From positions 8,366,120 to 8,430,119 of the forward strand of contig NC_061455.1 of NCBI RefSeq assembly GCF_022581195.2: a stretch of 64,000 nt of DNA, given 5' to 3'. This document shows, in pieces, positions 1-11,600 of this stretch (position 1 is the stretch's first letter; the number at the start of each line of letters is the position of its first letter). Below the pieces are notes generated by a model that had not been told where the DNA came from, did not search any database, and worked only from the letters and a program-made list of their open reading frames with translations. The position numbers and the translations under genes were made by a program. Origin of the DNA: Helicoverpa zea (taxonomy: Eukaryota; Arthropoda; Insecta; Lepidoptera; Noctuidae).

Positions 1-648
1 TGGAAAAATCTTATTAAGACAAATAAAATAAGCTCGAACACGAGGTAGTAAATAGATACCGTTGAGGAGTTCCCTCGTCTCACTGTCGTCTCCACCGTCA
101 GGTCAGGTCTTAACCTCCACTGTTTTGTGGTGTCGGAGACATATACCCAAATGACAAGTTTTTATTCGATATGTGCTTACAATTTCTGAGATTTCCCTAT
201 TGTTTTAAGGTTTCTATCACCAGACCCTGGACCGAATAACAAAGGAACCATTTATAAAGTAAATTCTTTCAAACAATAAAATTATTGTTTAAATCGGTTG
301 GTAAACGACGGAGTTATGCACGTACTTACGTAAAAAGAATACAAACGAACTGAGAAAATCCTCCATTTTTTGAAGTCGGTAAAAAAAATCTCGTTCAATA
401 CCTCGTATTTATCGATTAATATTATAATGCATTTCAATTAAGGTAATAAAAGTGGAATAGTTAAGAGTTCGTAAGCATATTTTTCGTAATATTGAATAAG
501 AGTCAAACCAGTTTTTCTCAGGACTCCTGGGATAGATTTCGAAATATTTCGGTCTGGGACCTATTATGAGCCTATGGAACATAATACACTATGCAGTTAC
601 TGTGGGCAACTCTTGAGCCCAACTTCCATACAAAGAATAGCATTGTCC
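1..648. mobile_element. Right end of a Spy-like element (copy 1, cut by window edge)
   Basis: Near-identical to 43269-44892 once the 964-bp insertion of that copy is removed. It ends GCATTGTCC followed by TTT, the same right terminus as the complete copy at 41033-44892. No reading frame is seen. The left half, including the tandem array found in the other copy, lies outside the window. Confidence 0.75.
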
Positions 649-1260
649 TTTATATAATTTATTTTGCAAAATTAAGAAAATATTTTTTTTCTCGCATTCC
701 AGCGAAAGCAAAGACTTGTAATTTATACACAATATTATTAAAACAACCTTCAATTCATGGTTAATTTTAAATAAAGCGAGAGTTTGTTATTTTGGGAAAT
801 ATCTGCAAAAAACTATTTGACAAAGTTCATTGACCTTTCAAAAAAAATTTCGTAGCTTCAAAATTAAGAAATATATTCAAACTGGTGTTTCATATTATAT
901 TATATAACAGTTATATCCATCAGAATTTACAATAAAAAGAGGATGTCCGCTTTTGAAGCAAAATAATACACTGTGCGGAATAGCCATAAATGTGTTTGCC
1001 AACAGAGGTTTAATAAAAAAAATAGCGGCAAAGCTGAGAACTACCTATTTATCCTGATTTTTATTCATATTACATGGTCACCCTTGATGGCGACGTCCTA
1101 AGGAATATGGAAAAGATGATTTTTTATCAGATATTGAATACATACAATTTTCATTTGTGCATGTATATTTAGTAGAAATTTATACTAAATGTTAGTGTCT
1201 TTATTTTTTTTATTTCATTCCGATTTTAGGTAACTCAAGCATTTTCTCATTTCAGAAACG
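649..1260. other. AT-rich spacer, nothing recognised
   Basis: No coding frame, RNA gene or clear repeat terminus was seen. It is the flank of the Spy-like element and begins with the TTT expected next to its right end. Confidence 0.5.
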
Positions 1261-1736
1261 TCAGGATTGAGGAGCCACTTAAAATACGTTTTTTTACAAA
1301 ATTCACTCAGTTTTACTACTTTGTTTATGTATTACAAATTCAGACACACTTACTACTAAATGTTTATGGGGTGTAATTTGAATTTGCCACTTACGATTCA
1401 TGGGAATTCACACTTTCATTGTATGGGTTAAGGTGCCACATTAAAAGTATTGTATCTTCTTAAATATTAAAGGTACTGGAATTAAATTTTTAGTACTCAT
1501 TGCGCTCAATTACTACTAAATCATACAAAATTTTCAAGAATGTACATCGTATACTTTCTGTGTTCCAACGTGGCTCCTCAGTTCAAATATTTAGATTGAG
1601 GAGCCACCTTTGTGTTCATATAACTTTTGAACTATTATACTACAAATTCCAAGATTGACCCTACAATACTTTTTAACTTACTACTAAATAAGTACAAAAT
1701 TTCATTAAGATACAAAAAGTGGCTCCTCAATCCTGA
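1261..1736. mobile_element. TIR MITE (TCAGGATTGAGGAGCCAC)
   Basis: The terminal inverted repeat TCAGGATTGAGGAGCCACTT at the left is matched by its complement ending at 1736. A second, shorter inverted pair of the same motif lies in the middle (about 1571-1602), so the element is a repeated foldback. It is AT-rich with no coding capacity. The target duplication is not clear. Confidence 0.65.
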
Positions 1737-1740
1737 TGGA

Positions 1741-1807
1741 CATTATTTTTAACCGACTTCCCAAAAAGGAGGAGGTTCTCAATTCGGCCGGTATATATAT
1801 ATATATA
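1741..1807. repeat. Dispersed moth repeat, left part
   Basis: A fragment beginning AACCGACTTCCCAAAAAGGA, followed by a (TA)n run. The repeat appears to resume at 6852 after the LTR element, so that element landed in the TA run. Confidence 0.5.
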
Positions 1808-2107
1808 TGTCGACGCGGCCCACAGCGCGGCCCAATATTGCTGGCTGGTTCCTTGTTTGTGGTCGTCTTGATGACGTGAGGTGCCAACGTCAATTGAAAT
1901 CAATTGAAATAATCTTAAATGGAATCTCGAAGAGAAACGAAGTTCAGGCTATGTGATCTTGGAAATGTATCCGATTTATTGTAACCAATGTGATTATTGA
2001 AGTACTAAACGATAATAGACGATGTGAACGACTACTGTGGTATTATTTCATATCCTGACAAGATGCAAGTGTATCAAAAGATTCTAACCACTTCTGGTGC
2101 TCCGACA
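1808..2107. repeat. Left LTR
   Basis: 300 bp, with TGTCG and CGACA ends. It matches 6562-6851 closely by eye apart from the 10-bp duplication near 1895. Confidence 0.8.
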
Positions 2108-2108
2108 T

Positions 2109-2126
2109 CAGAAGTGGGATGGATGA
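2109..2126 (+). promoter_or_regulatory. Candidate tRNA primer-binding site
   Basis: CAGAAGTGGGATGGATGA directly follows the left LTR. The corresponding position at 46172 reads TCAGAAGCGGGAAG. The shared TCAGAAGYGGGA and its placement suggest a primer-binding site, but the tRNA was not identified. Confidence 0.4.
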
Positions 2127-3024
2127 CCTTGCCCACTGATTGCTGCCTTGTTCGCATATTGGCTTTCTGATGTTGATGCTGCGCTAAAAGACGAATACTC
2201 GTACTGCAGATGCAGTCGCTAATGAGAACACGTTATAAGATATCGATATGGTTACGGAACTCTGAACGCAAATACTACTGATGGAGTGCAGCATTGAATG
2301 AAGTGTGTGACGACCGAAGCGGATTGATTTAGAAAAGATTGTTCATGGAATCGTGATGCAATACGGAATATCATGTTGAAAGAAATTGCGAGAAGGAAAC
2401 TGACAACCGCCGTTCCTTTGTTTGTTAAAATTAAGTGATCGAATTCTGAAGGCACTGATTACAGTCCTCCAGGTGGACCACCTGAGTTCAATGATATGAA
2501 CTGTACGCACGCATTACGAAGTGTATTTGTTGCGAGAGCGTTCTGACCAAGTATTCGTTATGGACAGTGTTGAGAGCTTTTGAAAGCAATATTAATGGTG
2601 AAACATGAAGTGAAGATGTTCGGCGTAGCAAGCGAGATGATATTCCTCTGGTTTACACGTTTCTTGTGATTGCGTGTAAAAGGAATATTACACCTGGAAT
2701 GTGTCACGTCGTAGAACAGGCTAATTCTAAGATTGGAGGAAGAAACAACGCGATGTGCCTTTGAAAATGCTGTAGCATAAATCAATCCTAAAATGATACC
2801 CTAATCTTTCCAATTTTGTTGCAACAATTTGAATGATTTGTTCCGTTGAAGGAATGATATTTTCACAGTTTCAACAGAAAATAACAGGACATGGTTACCA
2901 TGGTTACTAAAACAAGATTGGTTGCTATGGTGACAATATCAGAGTTGTTATCATTATGTTGTGATAAAATTAACCGATTTCCGATTTCTTTTCCATGTCA
3001 TAATCCCGTGAGCCTCTCCTGCTT

Positions 3025-3079
3025 CGAGTGGAAGGAGTCTCTGCTAGTTGCTGAGTGGAAGGAGTCTCTGCTAGTTGCT
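3025..3079. repeat. 27-bp direct duplication
   Basis: GAGTGGAAGGAGTCTCTGCT and the following bases occur twice back to back. This is a small tandem duplication inside the noncoding LTR element. Confidence 0.7.
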
Positions 3080-3269
3080 GTGGTGTCCGCAAGCGCGATG
3101 CCGCCGGGCTACTGAGCGCTGGTTCCAAGCGTGAACAAACACGTGATGCGATGTCTCTTACGTACAGAGATACTGAGAGAAACACGAATGATAAACCTGG
3201 TGAGATCAATCCAATTTTGTTTTACGTCTTTTATAAAGTCGTACGTCCGTAACGTTGATAATTGTCGAC

Positions 3270-3510
3270 TATCTCGTTGGCTTAGTAGTGATGTCTAAGG
3301 ACTCGGGTTTGATCCCCGGCTGCGTCGTCATATTGCTTGATGGATCTTGCATGGTGGACGTTGCATCCTTGATGCACCTCATTCATTGCTTTCAATGACT
3401 TCCAATTCGTACACGGTAGTTTTGCCGCAGGCAGGACATTGTATGTAGTGTCTCACTGTTCAGGTGATACTATTACCCTATACAATAACGACAGTGTTGT
3501 TGCAAGACTA
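3270..3510 (+). mobile_element. tRNA-headed SINE-like unit 1
   Basis: The segment starts with a tRNA-like head: an A-box-like TTGGCTTAGTAGTG and a B-box-like GGGTTTGATCCCC about 30 bp later. A non-tRNA body follows, up to the next head. It is not a functional tRNA because no complete cloverleaf or anticodon arm could be drawn. Confidence 0.5.
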
Positions 3511-3720
3511 TAGCTAGCCTCGTTGGTCTAGCTGTCACAAGCACGGCTGCTCAGCACGAGGTCTCGGGTTCGATTCCCGGGTCAGGCCGAAATTGCTTTG
3601 TGTGATCTTGAGGAGATTAGCCAACATGAGAACAGTCGCCGTAGCCGATAATCGGCTAGGAGGACATCTTAGCTAGTAAATAGGAATAATATCAATCACA
3701 TGTTGGCTTTCTTATTGCAT
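3511..3720 (+). mobile_element. tRNA-headed SINE-like unit 2
   Basis: The head has an A-box-like TTGGTCTAGCTGTCAC and a good B box, GGGTTCGATTCCC, near 3571. It is in the same orientation as unit 1 and directly adjoins it. The body runs to about 3720. Confidence 0.55.
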
Positions 3721-3866
3721 AGCCGTGGTAATTAATTACCTACCTTGGAAAATAGCTTCAACAGGTAACAGCTTCAAAATAGCATGCTGTTGTTATTTAT
3801 CGCTTACTTATTTGCTTGCTCTATTCTTCTTCTTCTTTCGTGTCGATGACATGTCATATATTGAGA

Positions 3867-4507
3867 CTACACTATGTCAGCCCAATATGCCGCCACAGCG
3901 ACAGCACGGCCGGATGCGCTCATTAAGTCCACCCGCGAGCAAGTTTCAGGGCACAGTGGACATGCGATAAGCTGGGACATCGTCTGCACTGCAGCCCCGC
4001 ACTCGCACCCAAGGTCCGCTCCGCCCGCGAAGCTCCACCTGGATCGATTATCTTTGCTCCGGCCGACCTGTGTTCGGAGTCTGTTTAAAGACTGCCAGAT
4101 TCTTCTCGGGAGATCGTGTCCAGGAGGGAGCCTTTCCAAGAGCGGGACAAACGGGGAGATCCCAGACGCCAAAGATCCCGTCTGGCTCGAGAGGCCTCAC
4201 CATCGACAGGAGCAACGGTTTTGTAGAAACCCTTGCGGCTTTTAAGCCGTTGTGGCACGGGGGTGTAATAGTGCATGGGGTGTCGTTGGTCTGTTTCGAG
4301 TTTGGCTCTCTCGATGCCAGAAGCTACGCTTCTGCGAACATCTGGTGGGGCAATGCCGGCCAGTGGGTGCAGCATTTTTAACGGGGTCGGCTTGAGGCAG
4401 CCAGTTACAATGCGGCACGTTTCGTTCAGTGCTACGTCCACCTGCCCAGCGTGAACGGAACGACTCCACACTGGGCTTGACTCCACACTTGCTCTATTTA
4501 CTTGCAT
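3867..4507 (-). pseudogene. Non-LTR retrotransposon ORF2 C-terminus, frameshifted
   Basis: Read on the minus strand, 4507-4085 encodes the post-RT region of a LINE polyprotein, with a segment around LNETCRIVTGCLKPTP and a later GIAPPDVRR. A second frame, 4172-3867, continues it and carries a terminal Cys-His cluster (CECG, then QT, then CPLCPETC). The reading therefore changes frame between about 4172 and 4120, so the copy is dead. It is also 5'-truncated and has no RT catalytic box. It lies antisense inside the noncoding LTR element. Confidence 0.65.
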
Positions 4508-5879
4508 TGAGTTGTTCAGCGTTATATTGTGCGTCAGACTTTATATTTGCTGGTAGACTGTACTACCTACTGGACTAGTCTACTCGAATAACCATTTAGT
4601 AATTTCATCGTGTTCAGATGTACCTACGATGGATACGGGTTGATTCGGAATAGACCCATGTAAAGCCTGTGTGATGGCATAAGGGTGACCGGAAAGAGAC
4701 CTGAGTAAAATCTGTGGTACAGTTGGTGTAATGACAGCTGTAGTTGTGACGGTTTCTGTAATTAACGTGTTGAAAGTCTGACTACTAATAAGAGCAGAAG
4801 CCACAAAGCCTGATAACTAGCCTTACCGAAGTGTGACTGGTTGTGTTGAGAAATCGCTCCCTATAAGTCACATATGCCCAGCTACATTTAGTTAGAATGA
4901 AAGTCAATCCAAACTTATTGAGAGAAGGCTAAGACTGGGCTGGATGTAGTTAGTTAACTTAAGCTCTTATCTCTAGCAATAACGGATGGTAAGTCTGAAG
5001 TCTAATGTTTGGTTACCGATGCGCATGTTTGTCTTATCACTACAGATGTTGATGGCCGAGGCTGAAGGAGAGAAGGTGATCAACTACGTACGCTAACGCC
5101 GTGTGAGCTGATGGCTCGCAGCTGCGGTTGCTGACACGCGCTGTTGCAAGCCAGGATACCGTGCGATTCTGCGGTGGTAAAGGCGAACCAACAGTGAACT
5201 GTCAATTCGACACTTTGCGAGTTTTCCCTATGCTAGTTAATCAGGTGATCTGTTTTGTTGTTAATGTATTATGAACGTCGCGTTAAAACATGAAGCAGTA
5301 GTGTATTTAAAAACATTGCATTTGACGTATATCGATTGAATTAGCAGACTATTGAGATTCAGTTGTACGTTTGCTAAACGTTTAAACGAAGTTTTTAGTT
5401 TCGACGTGCTATTTGAACTTGATTATTTATCAGATGAAGTTAAATTTAATGATACCGATAGTGAGCATTTAGTTTTAGCAGTTGAATTGTTGATAGTTAC
5501 TGTGTCGAATTCTACCTTAAGTTATAATTACTGAAGTCTATTCCTGATGAATTGTCTGATGAACATCGGATAGAAAGTATGTTGTAATTAGACCATTATT
5601 GGTTGTTTGATAAAATCAGATTTAAGCTTGCTTTGATCAATGAACTAAGTTTTTGAGTAAAAAAAAAGAAGAATGAATGGAAGTAGTCTAGTCCTATTAC
5701 ACTTGGTATCATTCTACGTTGTAGTCGTAGCTCATGCAGTAACAGTCTGTAAAGAGTCTCGGTACTTTCTTGGCTCTCCCACATTACTTAGATTCGTTGG
5801 GAATGTGTAAAAATGGTTACTGGTTAAGTGACCAAAATCGTGTCGCTGGTTAAGTGACTACGATAATAAAAAAAGAGAT
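4508..5879. other. LTR-element interior, nothing recognised
   Basis: This is noncoding interior sequence of the LTR element. The only long frame (5352-5534, plus) has no recognisable domain. No terminal repeats or RNA genes were seen. Confidence 0.5.
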
Positions 5880-6415
5880 TAAAAAAAGTATCCCCTGGGT
5901 TAAGGGAAGTCTCCGGTTAGGAGAAGCCTCCGATTAGGAGAAGCCTCTGATTAGGAGAAGCCTCCGATTAGGAGAAGCCTCCGGTTAAGAGAAGCCTCTA
6001 ATTAAGAGAAGCCCCTGGTTAAGGGAAGCCTCCGGTTAGGAGAAGCCTCTGGTTAAGAGAAGCCCCTGGTTAAGGGAAGCCCCTGGTTAAGGGAAGCCTC
6101 CGGTTAGGAGAAGTCTCTGGTTAAGAGAATCCCCTGGTTAAGGGAAGCCCCTGGTTAAGGGAAGCCTCTGGTTAAGAGATGCCCCTGGTTAAGGGAAGCC
6201 TCTGGTTAAGAGAAGCCTCTGGTTAAGAGATGCCCCTGGTTAAGGGAAGCCTCTGGTTAAGAGAAGCCTCTGTTTAGAGAAGCCCCTGGTTTAAGGGAAG
6301 CCCCTGTTTCAGGGAAGCCTCTGGTAAAGAGAAGTCCCTAGTGAAAGGAACCCTGGTTAAGGGAACCTGGTTGAGGGAACCCCCTATTTATGAATGTCCC
6401 TGGTTAAGGGAGCAT
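5880..6415. repeat. 18-bp minisatellite of self-pairing units
   Basis: About 30 head-to-tail units close to GGTTAAGAGAAGCCTCTG. Each unit can fold as a small hairpin around a (G)GTTA loop. Three unit types occur: CCCT...AGGG, CTCT...AGAG and CTCC...GGAG. In nearly every unit the change in one arm is matched in the other. The right end (after about 6340) is degenerate. It sits near the 3' end of the noncoding LTR element. Confidence 0.9.
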
Positions 6416-6561
6416 TCTAGTCTTAACAAATATTTTAACAAAATTTCACAATAGCTGAGCTTAATGATATGGTCAGGTGTGGCCGAACGAAAAGATGTTC
6501 CTTGGTATTATTTCTGTTACAGTGCTACTTACACGAGGACGTGTAAAGCGCAGGATGGCCG

Positions 6562-6851
6562 TGTCGGCGCGGCCCACAGCGCGGCCCAATATTGCTGGCT
6601 GGTTCCTTGTTTGTGGTCGTCTTGATGACGTGAGGTGCCAACGTCAATTGAAATAATCTTAAATGGAATCTCGAAGAGAAACGAAGTTCAGGCTATGTGA
6701 TCTTGGAAATGTATCCGATTTATTGTAACCAATGTGATTATTGAAGTACTAAACGATAATAGACGATGTGAACGACTACTGTGGTATTATTTCATATCCT
6801 GACAAGATGCAAGTGTATCAAAAGATTCTAACCACTTCTGGTGCTCCGACA
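6562..6851. repeat. Right LTR
   Basis: 290 bp, with TGTCG and CGACA ends. It is preceded by GCAGGATGGCCG, a possible but not very purine-rich polypurine tract, and followed by TATA as at the left flank. Confidence 0.8.
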
Positions 6852-6855
6852 TATA

Positions 6856-7360
6856 TATATTTTCTATGTATGTACATCGATTACTCCGAGGTTTATAGAC
6901 CGATTTAAATGATTCTTTTTTTGTTCGACGCGGAATAGCTGCCAGTTGGTCCCATAGTCATCAGGTCAGGACCTGATGATGGAAAGCCTGAGAAATCGAG
7001 GGCAACCTTCGAAAGTTGTAGGCATACATAGGGAAAAAATTTGACACTCAGGTGTATGCCTGAAAGCTCTATTTAACAGTGAAGGTTTGGAGCTGGCCTG
7101 ATGATGGAGACCAGAGAGGGTCGAGGGAACTCGACAACTGAATATGTAAACTACCTCGTGTTCGTGCTTATATTATTTGTATTGACGAGACCTTTGCAAC
7201 AGTGAAGGTTTGGAGCTGACCTGATGATGGAGACCAGAGAAGGTCGAGGGAACTCGATAACTGAATATGTAAAATACCTCGTATTTGGGCTTATATTCTT
7301 TGTATTGATGAGAACTTTCCACTTATATGGATAGTAACAACTATTCGTATCACTGAAAAG
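6856..7360. repeat. Dispersed moth repeat family, right part
   Basis: It contains the motifs CATCAGGTCAGGACCTGATG and GAGGGAACTCGACAACTG, the latter twice here (7130s and 7250s). Related pieces occur at 10.7-10.95, 30.8, 32.15 and 43.3 kb. The parent element is not certain. Confidence 0.6.
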
Positions 7361-7457
7361 CTGTAAATAAAAAACTTTTTTACAAAAAAATTAAACAGAC
7401 TTCCAAAAACACTAAAAAGTAAAAAAACCTAATTTTAGGTGCATCGGCCTAGAAGTC

Positions 7458-7460
<3 letters not shown>

Positions 7461-7488
<28 letters not shown>

Positions 7489-8341
7489 CCTTTTGCAATC
7501 ATACGATCAGTCTTCTGACTATAAGCAGATAAGGTGAAGTTTAAGTGGCGGGTAGGTCACTACTCTCAGTAGATCAGGACCTTTCTTTTATTTAGTAAAC
7601 TAAATGTCGAAGATATCTCGCCGCTTTTTTAGCCGACGAATGGTCTCAGGTATTGTAAGCTGCCCCGCAAGTTGGTTTGGGTGCTTCTGAAGTCTAATTT
7701 TGTAACTGGCAGCATGAAGATTCACTTCCTCTTTCACCATCGGTATGCCCAGTACTTCGTGAACATCTGACATTCTGCTAAACCAGGGTGCATTTGATAT
7801 TTGTTTTAAGATGTAGTTTTGCACCCTTTGTATGATCATCTTATTGGAGTCGCTGGCGGCTCCCCATAGTTGTATCCCATATGTCCATATGGGCTTGAGA
7901 ATTGATTTATAGATCAAGAGCTTGTTATCTACAGCCAGTTTAGAGTTCCTGCCTAGTAACCAATGTAGGTCCCTGTATTTGGATTTTATCTCCTCTCTTT
8001 TTGTCTGGATGTGTTTATGCCATGTGAGTTTGCGGTCTAGATGCATCCCCAGGTATTTAACTGTTGTGTGGTGTGGTAGTTGCATTCCATTTAAAGTCAC
8101 TGGAGCACAATTTTCCTTGCGCAGAGAGAATGTGACATGCACTGATTTAGACACACTTGCAGCAATTCTCCATTTTCCTAGCCATTTCTCCATCACATTT
8201 AGTTCCCTTTGGAGTATCTGCGAAGCTTGGATGGGACACTTGCTCGAAGTGAGTAAGGCTGTGTCATCGGCGAATGTTGCAATTGTAACCCCAGAGCCCT
8301 GTGGTAAATCCGATGTGTAGAGAGTGTACAGAACTGGTCTA
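7461..8341 (-). mobile_element. 5'-truncated Jockey-type LINE
   Basis: On the minus strand the element ends in a 28-nt poly(A) (the T run 7461-7488). It is flanked by the 14-bp target duplication GCCTAGAAGTCGGT (7447-7460 and 8342-8355). The 5' end is truncated inside reverse transcriptase, the usual result of incomplete target-primed reverse transcription. The remaining frame is open and the tail long, so the insertion looks recent. Confidence 0.9.
7600..8341 (-). CDS. Reverse transcriptase, C-terminal part (Jockey clade), partial
   Basis: The frame is open from the truncated 5' end at 8341 to the stop at 7600, about 246 residues. It begins at LYTSDLPQGSG and includes the catalytic box FADDTAL about 33 residues in, followed by the thumb and C-terminal region (LNGMQLPHHTTVKYLGMHLD; WTYGIQLWG). 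The endonuclease and the first part of RT are absent, so it cannot act alone. There is no host start codon; the internal methionine at 8196 is not the true start. Of the LINE clades, Jockey fits best on the LPQGS and FADD contexts and the WTYGIQLWG block. Confidence 0.85.
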
Positions 8342-8775
8342 GCCTAGAAGTCGGTGGCAAAATTAACTTAGTAACATCCATTAGACACCGACTTCTAGGC
8401 CGATGCACCTAAAATTAGTTTTTTTTTTTAACTTTTTAGTGTTTTTGGAAGTCGGATTAATTTTATTGTAAAAAAGTTTTTTTTGTACTAACATAACAAA
8501 ATTAAAATATACGTATCTATAAAACTTATTTACCTATAAGTTGACAAAGTTTGGATGCAACACGACGTAAAGGTACGTTTGGAATTGGAATTGGAATTTG
8601 ATATATTTCAGGAAGTACATAGTCAGTGATAATTGTTTTTATTTAACTATTCTAAAATATTTCTACCTACTATTGTTTACTGTACTGTGTCTTTTCTTAT
8701 CTATGGATTATTTAATAAATAAAATACAGTGTAATATTTCAGTTATTTATTAAATTATATTCAGTTACATAACCA

Positions 8776-11600
8776 TCAACGTTGATAGGGATGAATCTGG
8801 TTTGCTGCTTTGATGTTGGTTTTAATAGCAGATGGCGCTTTCGGCAATGAAGGAGTAGGCTGACCAAGTTGTGGAGCTGGGCCCCTGGATGGGCCCATGC
8901 CTGGCGCAACACCTTGCGGAACTATAGATGGTATACCAGGTCGTAATCCTTTACCAGTTCCCACGGCAGTCACCAGTGCATGTGTATCGGAAATACTATG
9001 AGTCGGTTGCATCCCTTAAATAAAAACAAAGGTTACTGTCCAATGAAAAACAAACATTTTTAACTAAAAGAAAGACTATTTCTTCATAAATTTTGCTCCT
9101 GGTACTACTGGTAGTACCGCAGGCAACAAACGCCACCTACCGAGTTTTACTTTTAAACTATTCAGAAGCCCATTGAAAGAGGTGGTAAACAGTTTGTTTA
9201 AAACTATTATAAACGCGAAAGTTCTATAGGTATATGGATGCATGTTTGTTACGTGGATAGAGAATCGAACTTTATCAAAATTCATGCATACTTTGAACTG
9301 AGATATTAATTGAAGGGAGAAAACATGCTTACCAGCCGATCGCATGGAATCCCCATCCCAATCTTCACGACCTTTCGATATTATTTCCCATACATGGCTT
9401 ACTACTTTTGTGAATTGAGCAACTTGTTTCTGAAAAAAGGAAACAGCATTAATATAAATACCGGCGGCATGAACTTCAAGTCGTTCAGGGTGCGAGTTCA
9501 AACCACTTCGACACCTTCCTCAAGGAAGAGTTTTGGCCGAAGGGTGTCGTTGATCGGAGGTTCCGAGGATGTTACGCTGCGTAACACGACGCCGACACTT
9601 CGTGTGCAGTAGTGATAGTTTATAAGTATTGTTATGCATGATGTATTTGTATTTCTATGAGCCCTAGTTGCCTGAAATAAAGGATTTGTAACTACAGAAC
9701 CAATTTGAAAACTTCTTTCAATTTTGGAAAGCTACACTATTCCCCAATATCATAGGCGATATTTGCACTATCCTGGTATAAGAAGAAGTTTCCTTAGGAG
9801 GCGGGTTAGACATGTAGTTTAACAGGCTAGTATTGTATGTATAAACATGTTCATAACAATACCTGTGCAGTATCATAACTTAATGTACTGGCTTTATGAT
9901 TAAATTGTTGAAGTCTTTGTTCAGCTTGAGGTTCTGGCTTAGTACGTAGTAAATCTGGTACTAGATCATGTGTACATGCTGGAACACGCCCTTCTGTTAA
10001 TCTAGCCAATGCTTCATCACGCTCACAGCTCAATTGAAGTGGCAATACAATACGTGACCTCAGTGACGCTGCAAGTTCAGCTTGTAGTATTTTACTCAGT
10101 CCTGTTAACTAAAGAAAAAATGTATTTAAATAAATAATGTCAGGCAGAAATTTAATTACCTACAGCTTTCAACGCATTTAATGAATGGTTGCAACATGAA
10201 AACTAATAATATAGTTAATGCAAAAGTTTGAGTCATGTATGAATGTTTGTTCCTCTTTTAAACAAAGATTGCTGAATAGATTATGACGAAAGGAGATGGC
10301 CAATTTTTCATTGTAAAAAAAAACAGAATCGACATCAACAAAATGGGTACCAACGGGTTCCTTATGATAGACCTTTGATGGTGACAAAAAGTCCATGGGG
10401 TATAGGAGCAATGTAATATTTTCACAGAAATAAATTATGTTGATTTTAAAGATTATTTACATCAAGGAACATAATAAAACAAGGTATACTAACATTATAC
10501 AAGCCAATAGTTACAGAGTTGGATACCTGGAGATGAAAAGGTCTTGAGTTTGGTTTGACCCCTACCCATTGCACTATTGACATGAACCACTCTAGAAACA
10601 ATTACTTATCTACCTGGAAAGGTTTCCCAGTTATATGCAACATTCATACCTGGCAAAGGTAAATAAAATAAACTACTATTAGGTGCATCAGCCCAGGAGT
10701 CAGTGTTTTTCTTTAATTAGCCCAAACAAGAGGTAATTTACATATTCAGTTATCGAGTTCCCTCAATATTCTCTTGTCTACATCATCAAGTCAACTGCAA
10801 ACCTCCACTCTTGTATAGTGCTAGCAGACATACACCAGAGTGTCAAGTTTTTACCCTATGCACTAGGCATGCATAAGGTAAACTTTCATAAGTTGCTCTC
10901 GAATTTTCAGGGTTTCCATCATCAGATCTTGGCCTGATGACTATGGGAACATCTGGGAAGTGTACCCTATCAAACAAAAAAATATTTTTTCTAATCGCAA
11001 ACTTCTAATGAACATCAAACAGTAAAGGCAAACTTTTTTGTGACCTAAATTCATGATCAAGAAACTGTCATAAACAGAGAACCCAATGATGTTTTTTTGA
11101 TGATATGAAATACTTTTTTTAATCCACACATTATACTGAATCCAATGATACATGCGAGGTTTCTGTCGACTCTGGGGGTTTTTTTGGCCATCTCTTTTGG
11201 CAGAGGTATCTGTACCAAGACTAATAAAATGTAGAGGAATCATTTTTTTTGTTTGTACCTACCCTAAAGGCTCTAAAACTTCTGAAACAATTTGATAAAC
11301 TTTTTCACTGTTGGAATGCTACACTGTTCCTGAGTAACATAGGCTATATTTTATCCCTGTATATGCTGTAGCATAATAGAACAACAATATCAATATAGAA
11401 AGATAAAACATAGACCTAATACTTACGTGTCCAGATAAAATTGCATAGTTGTCCAAAAATGTAGGCCAGTTAATTGTTTCATATTCAGTTTCTAATTTAT
11501 TAATGAGTGCTTGGATTGCAGTTTTTAAATCATTGACTCGATTAATTATTGCTTGAATCGTAGTCTCTAGTTGTTTTTCTTCTCTTTGTTGCATATTCAT
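8776..11600 (-). CDS. MED8: Mediator complex subunit 8
   Basis: Four coding exons on the minus strand (11600-11427, 10108-9863, 9429-9333, 9014-8776) join in frame with GT-AG introns to give 251 residues, close to the fly protein's length. The start MNMQQREEKQLE leads into the N-terminal helical bundle (residues 1-58). Exon 2 carries the family signature TEGRVPACTHDLVPDLLRTK. Exon 3 holds a helix (VVSHVWEIISKG). The C-terminus is a Gly/Pro-rich linker ending in the conserved AIKTNIKAANQIHPYQR. MED8 is a Mediator head-module scaffold contacting MED18/MED20 and linking activators to RNA polymerase II. A minus-strand AATAAA lies at 8751-8746, just after the stop. Intron 1 (1.3 kb) is full of repeats. 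Confidence 0.95.
10410..11360. repeat. Dispersed repeats within MED8 intron 1
   Basis: 10430-10610 and 11020-11200 match two parts of 32655-33105, sharing for example GTTTCTGTCGACTCTGG and ACACATTATACTGAAT. 10690-10950 is related to the repeat family at 6.9-7.3 kb. 11255-11360 resembles the body of Lep1-type Helitrons (GAGTAACATAGGCTATATTT). Confidence 0.6.

Larger units (their letters stand above)
1808..6851. mobile_element. Noncoding LTR retrotransposon (LARD-like)
   Basis: Two direct repeats of 300 bp (1808-2107) and 290 bp (6562-6851) begin TGTCG and end CGACA. The size difference is a duplicated TCAATTGAAA in the left copy. The flanks share TATA, and the same dispersed repeat appears on both sides. 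The 4.45-kb interior has no gag, protease, reverse transcriptase or integrase frame of its own. It holds two tRNA-like SINE heads, an antisense LINE fragment and an 18-bp minisatellite. Movement would need enzymes from another element. The sequence after the left LTR resembles that in the element at 45849-54303. Confidence 0.75.
7376..8485. mobile_element. Palindromic MITE interrupted by a LINE
   Basis: 7376-7460 and 8356-8485 are inverted copies of each other; both include ACCGACTTCTAGGCCGATGC in one or other orientation. Without the LINE they form a foldback of about 110-bp arms and a short loop. Confidence 0.7.

Noticed and set aside
2252..2785. Two minus-strand frames as retroelement proteins
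   Set aside because: There are no retroviral-type motifs, and the frames are short and overlap stop-rich sequence.
3511..3588. A tRNA gene
   Set aside because: Good A- and B-box words, but no convincing acceptor stem or anticodon arm, and a SINE-like body follows. It is treated as a SINE head.
5880..6415. A CRISPR-like array
   Set aside because: There are no unique spacers; the units are contiguous 18-bp repeats in a eukaryotic genome.
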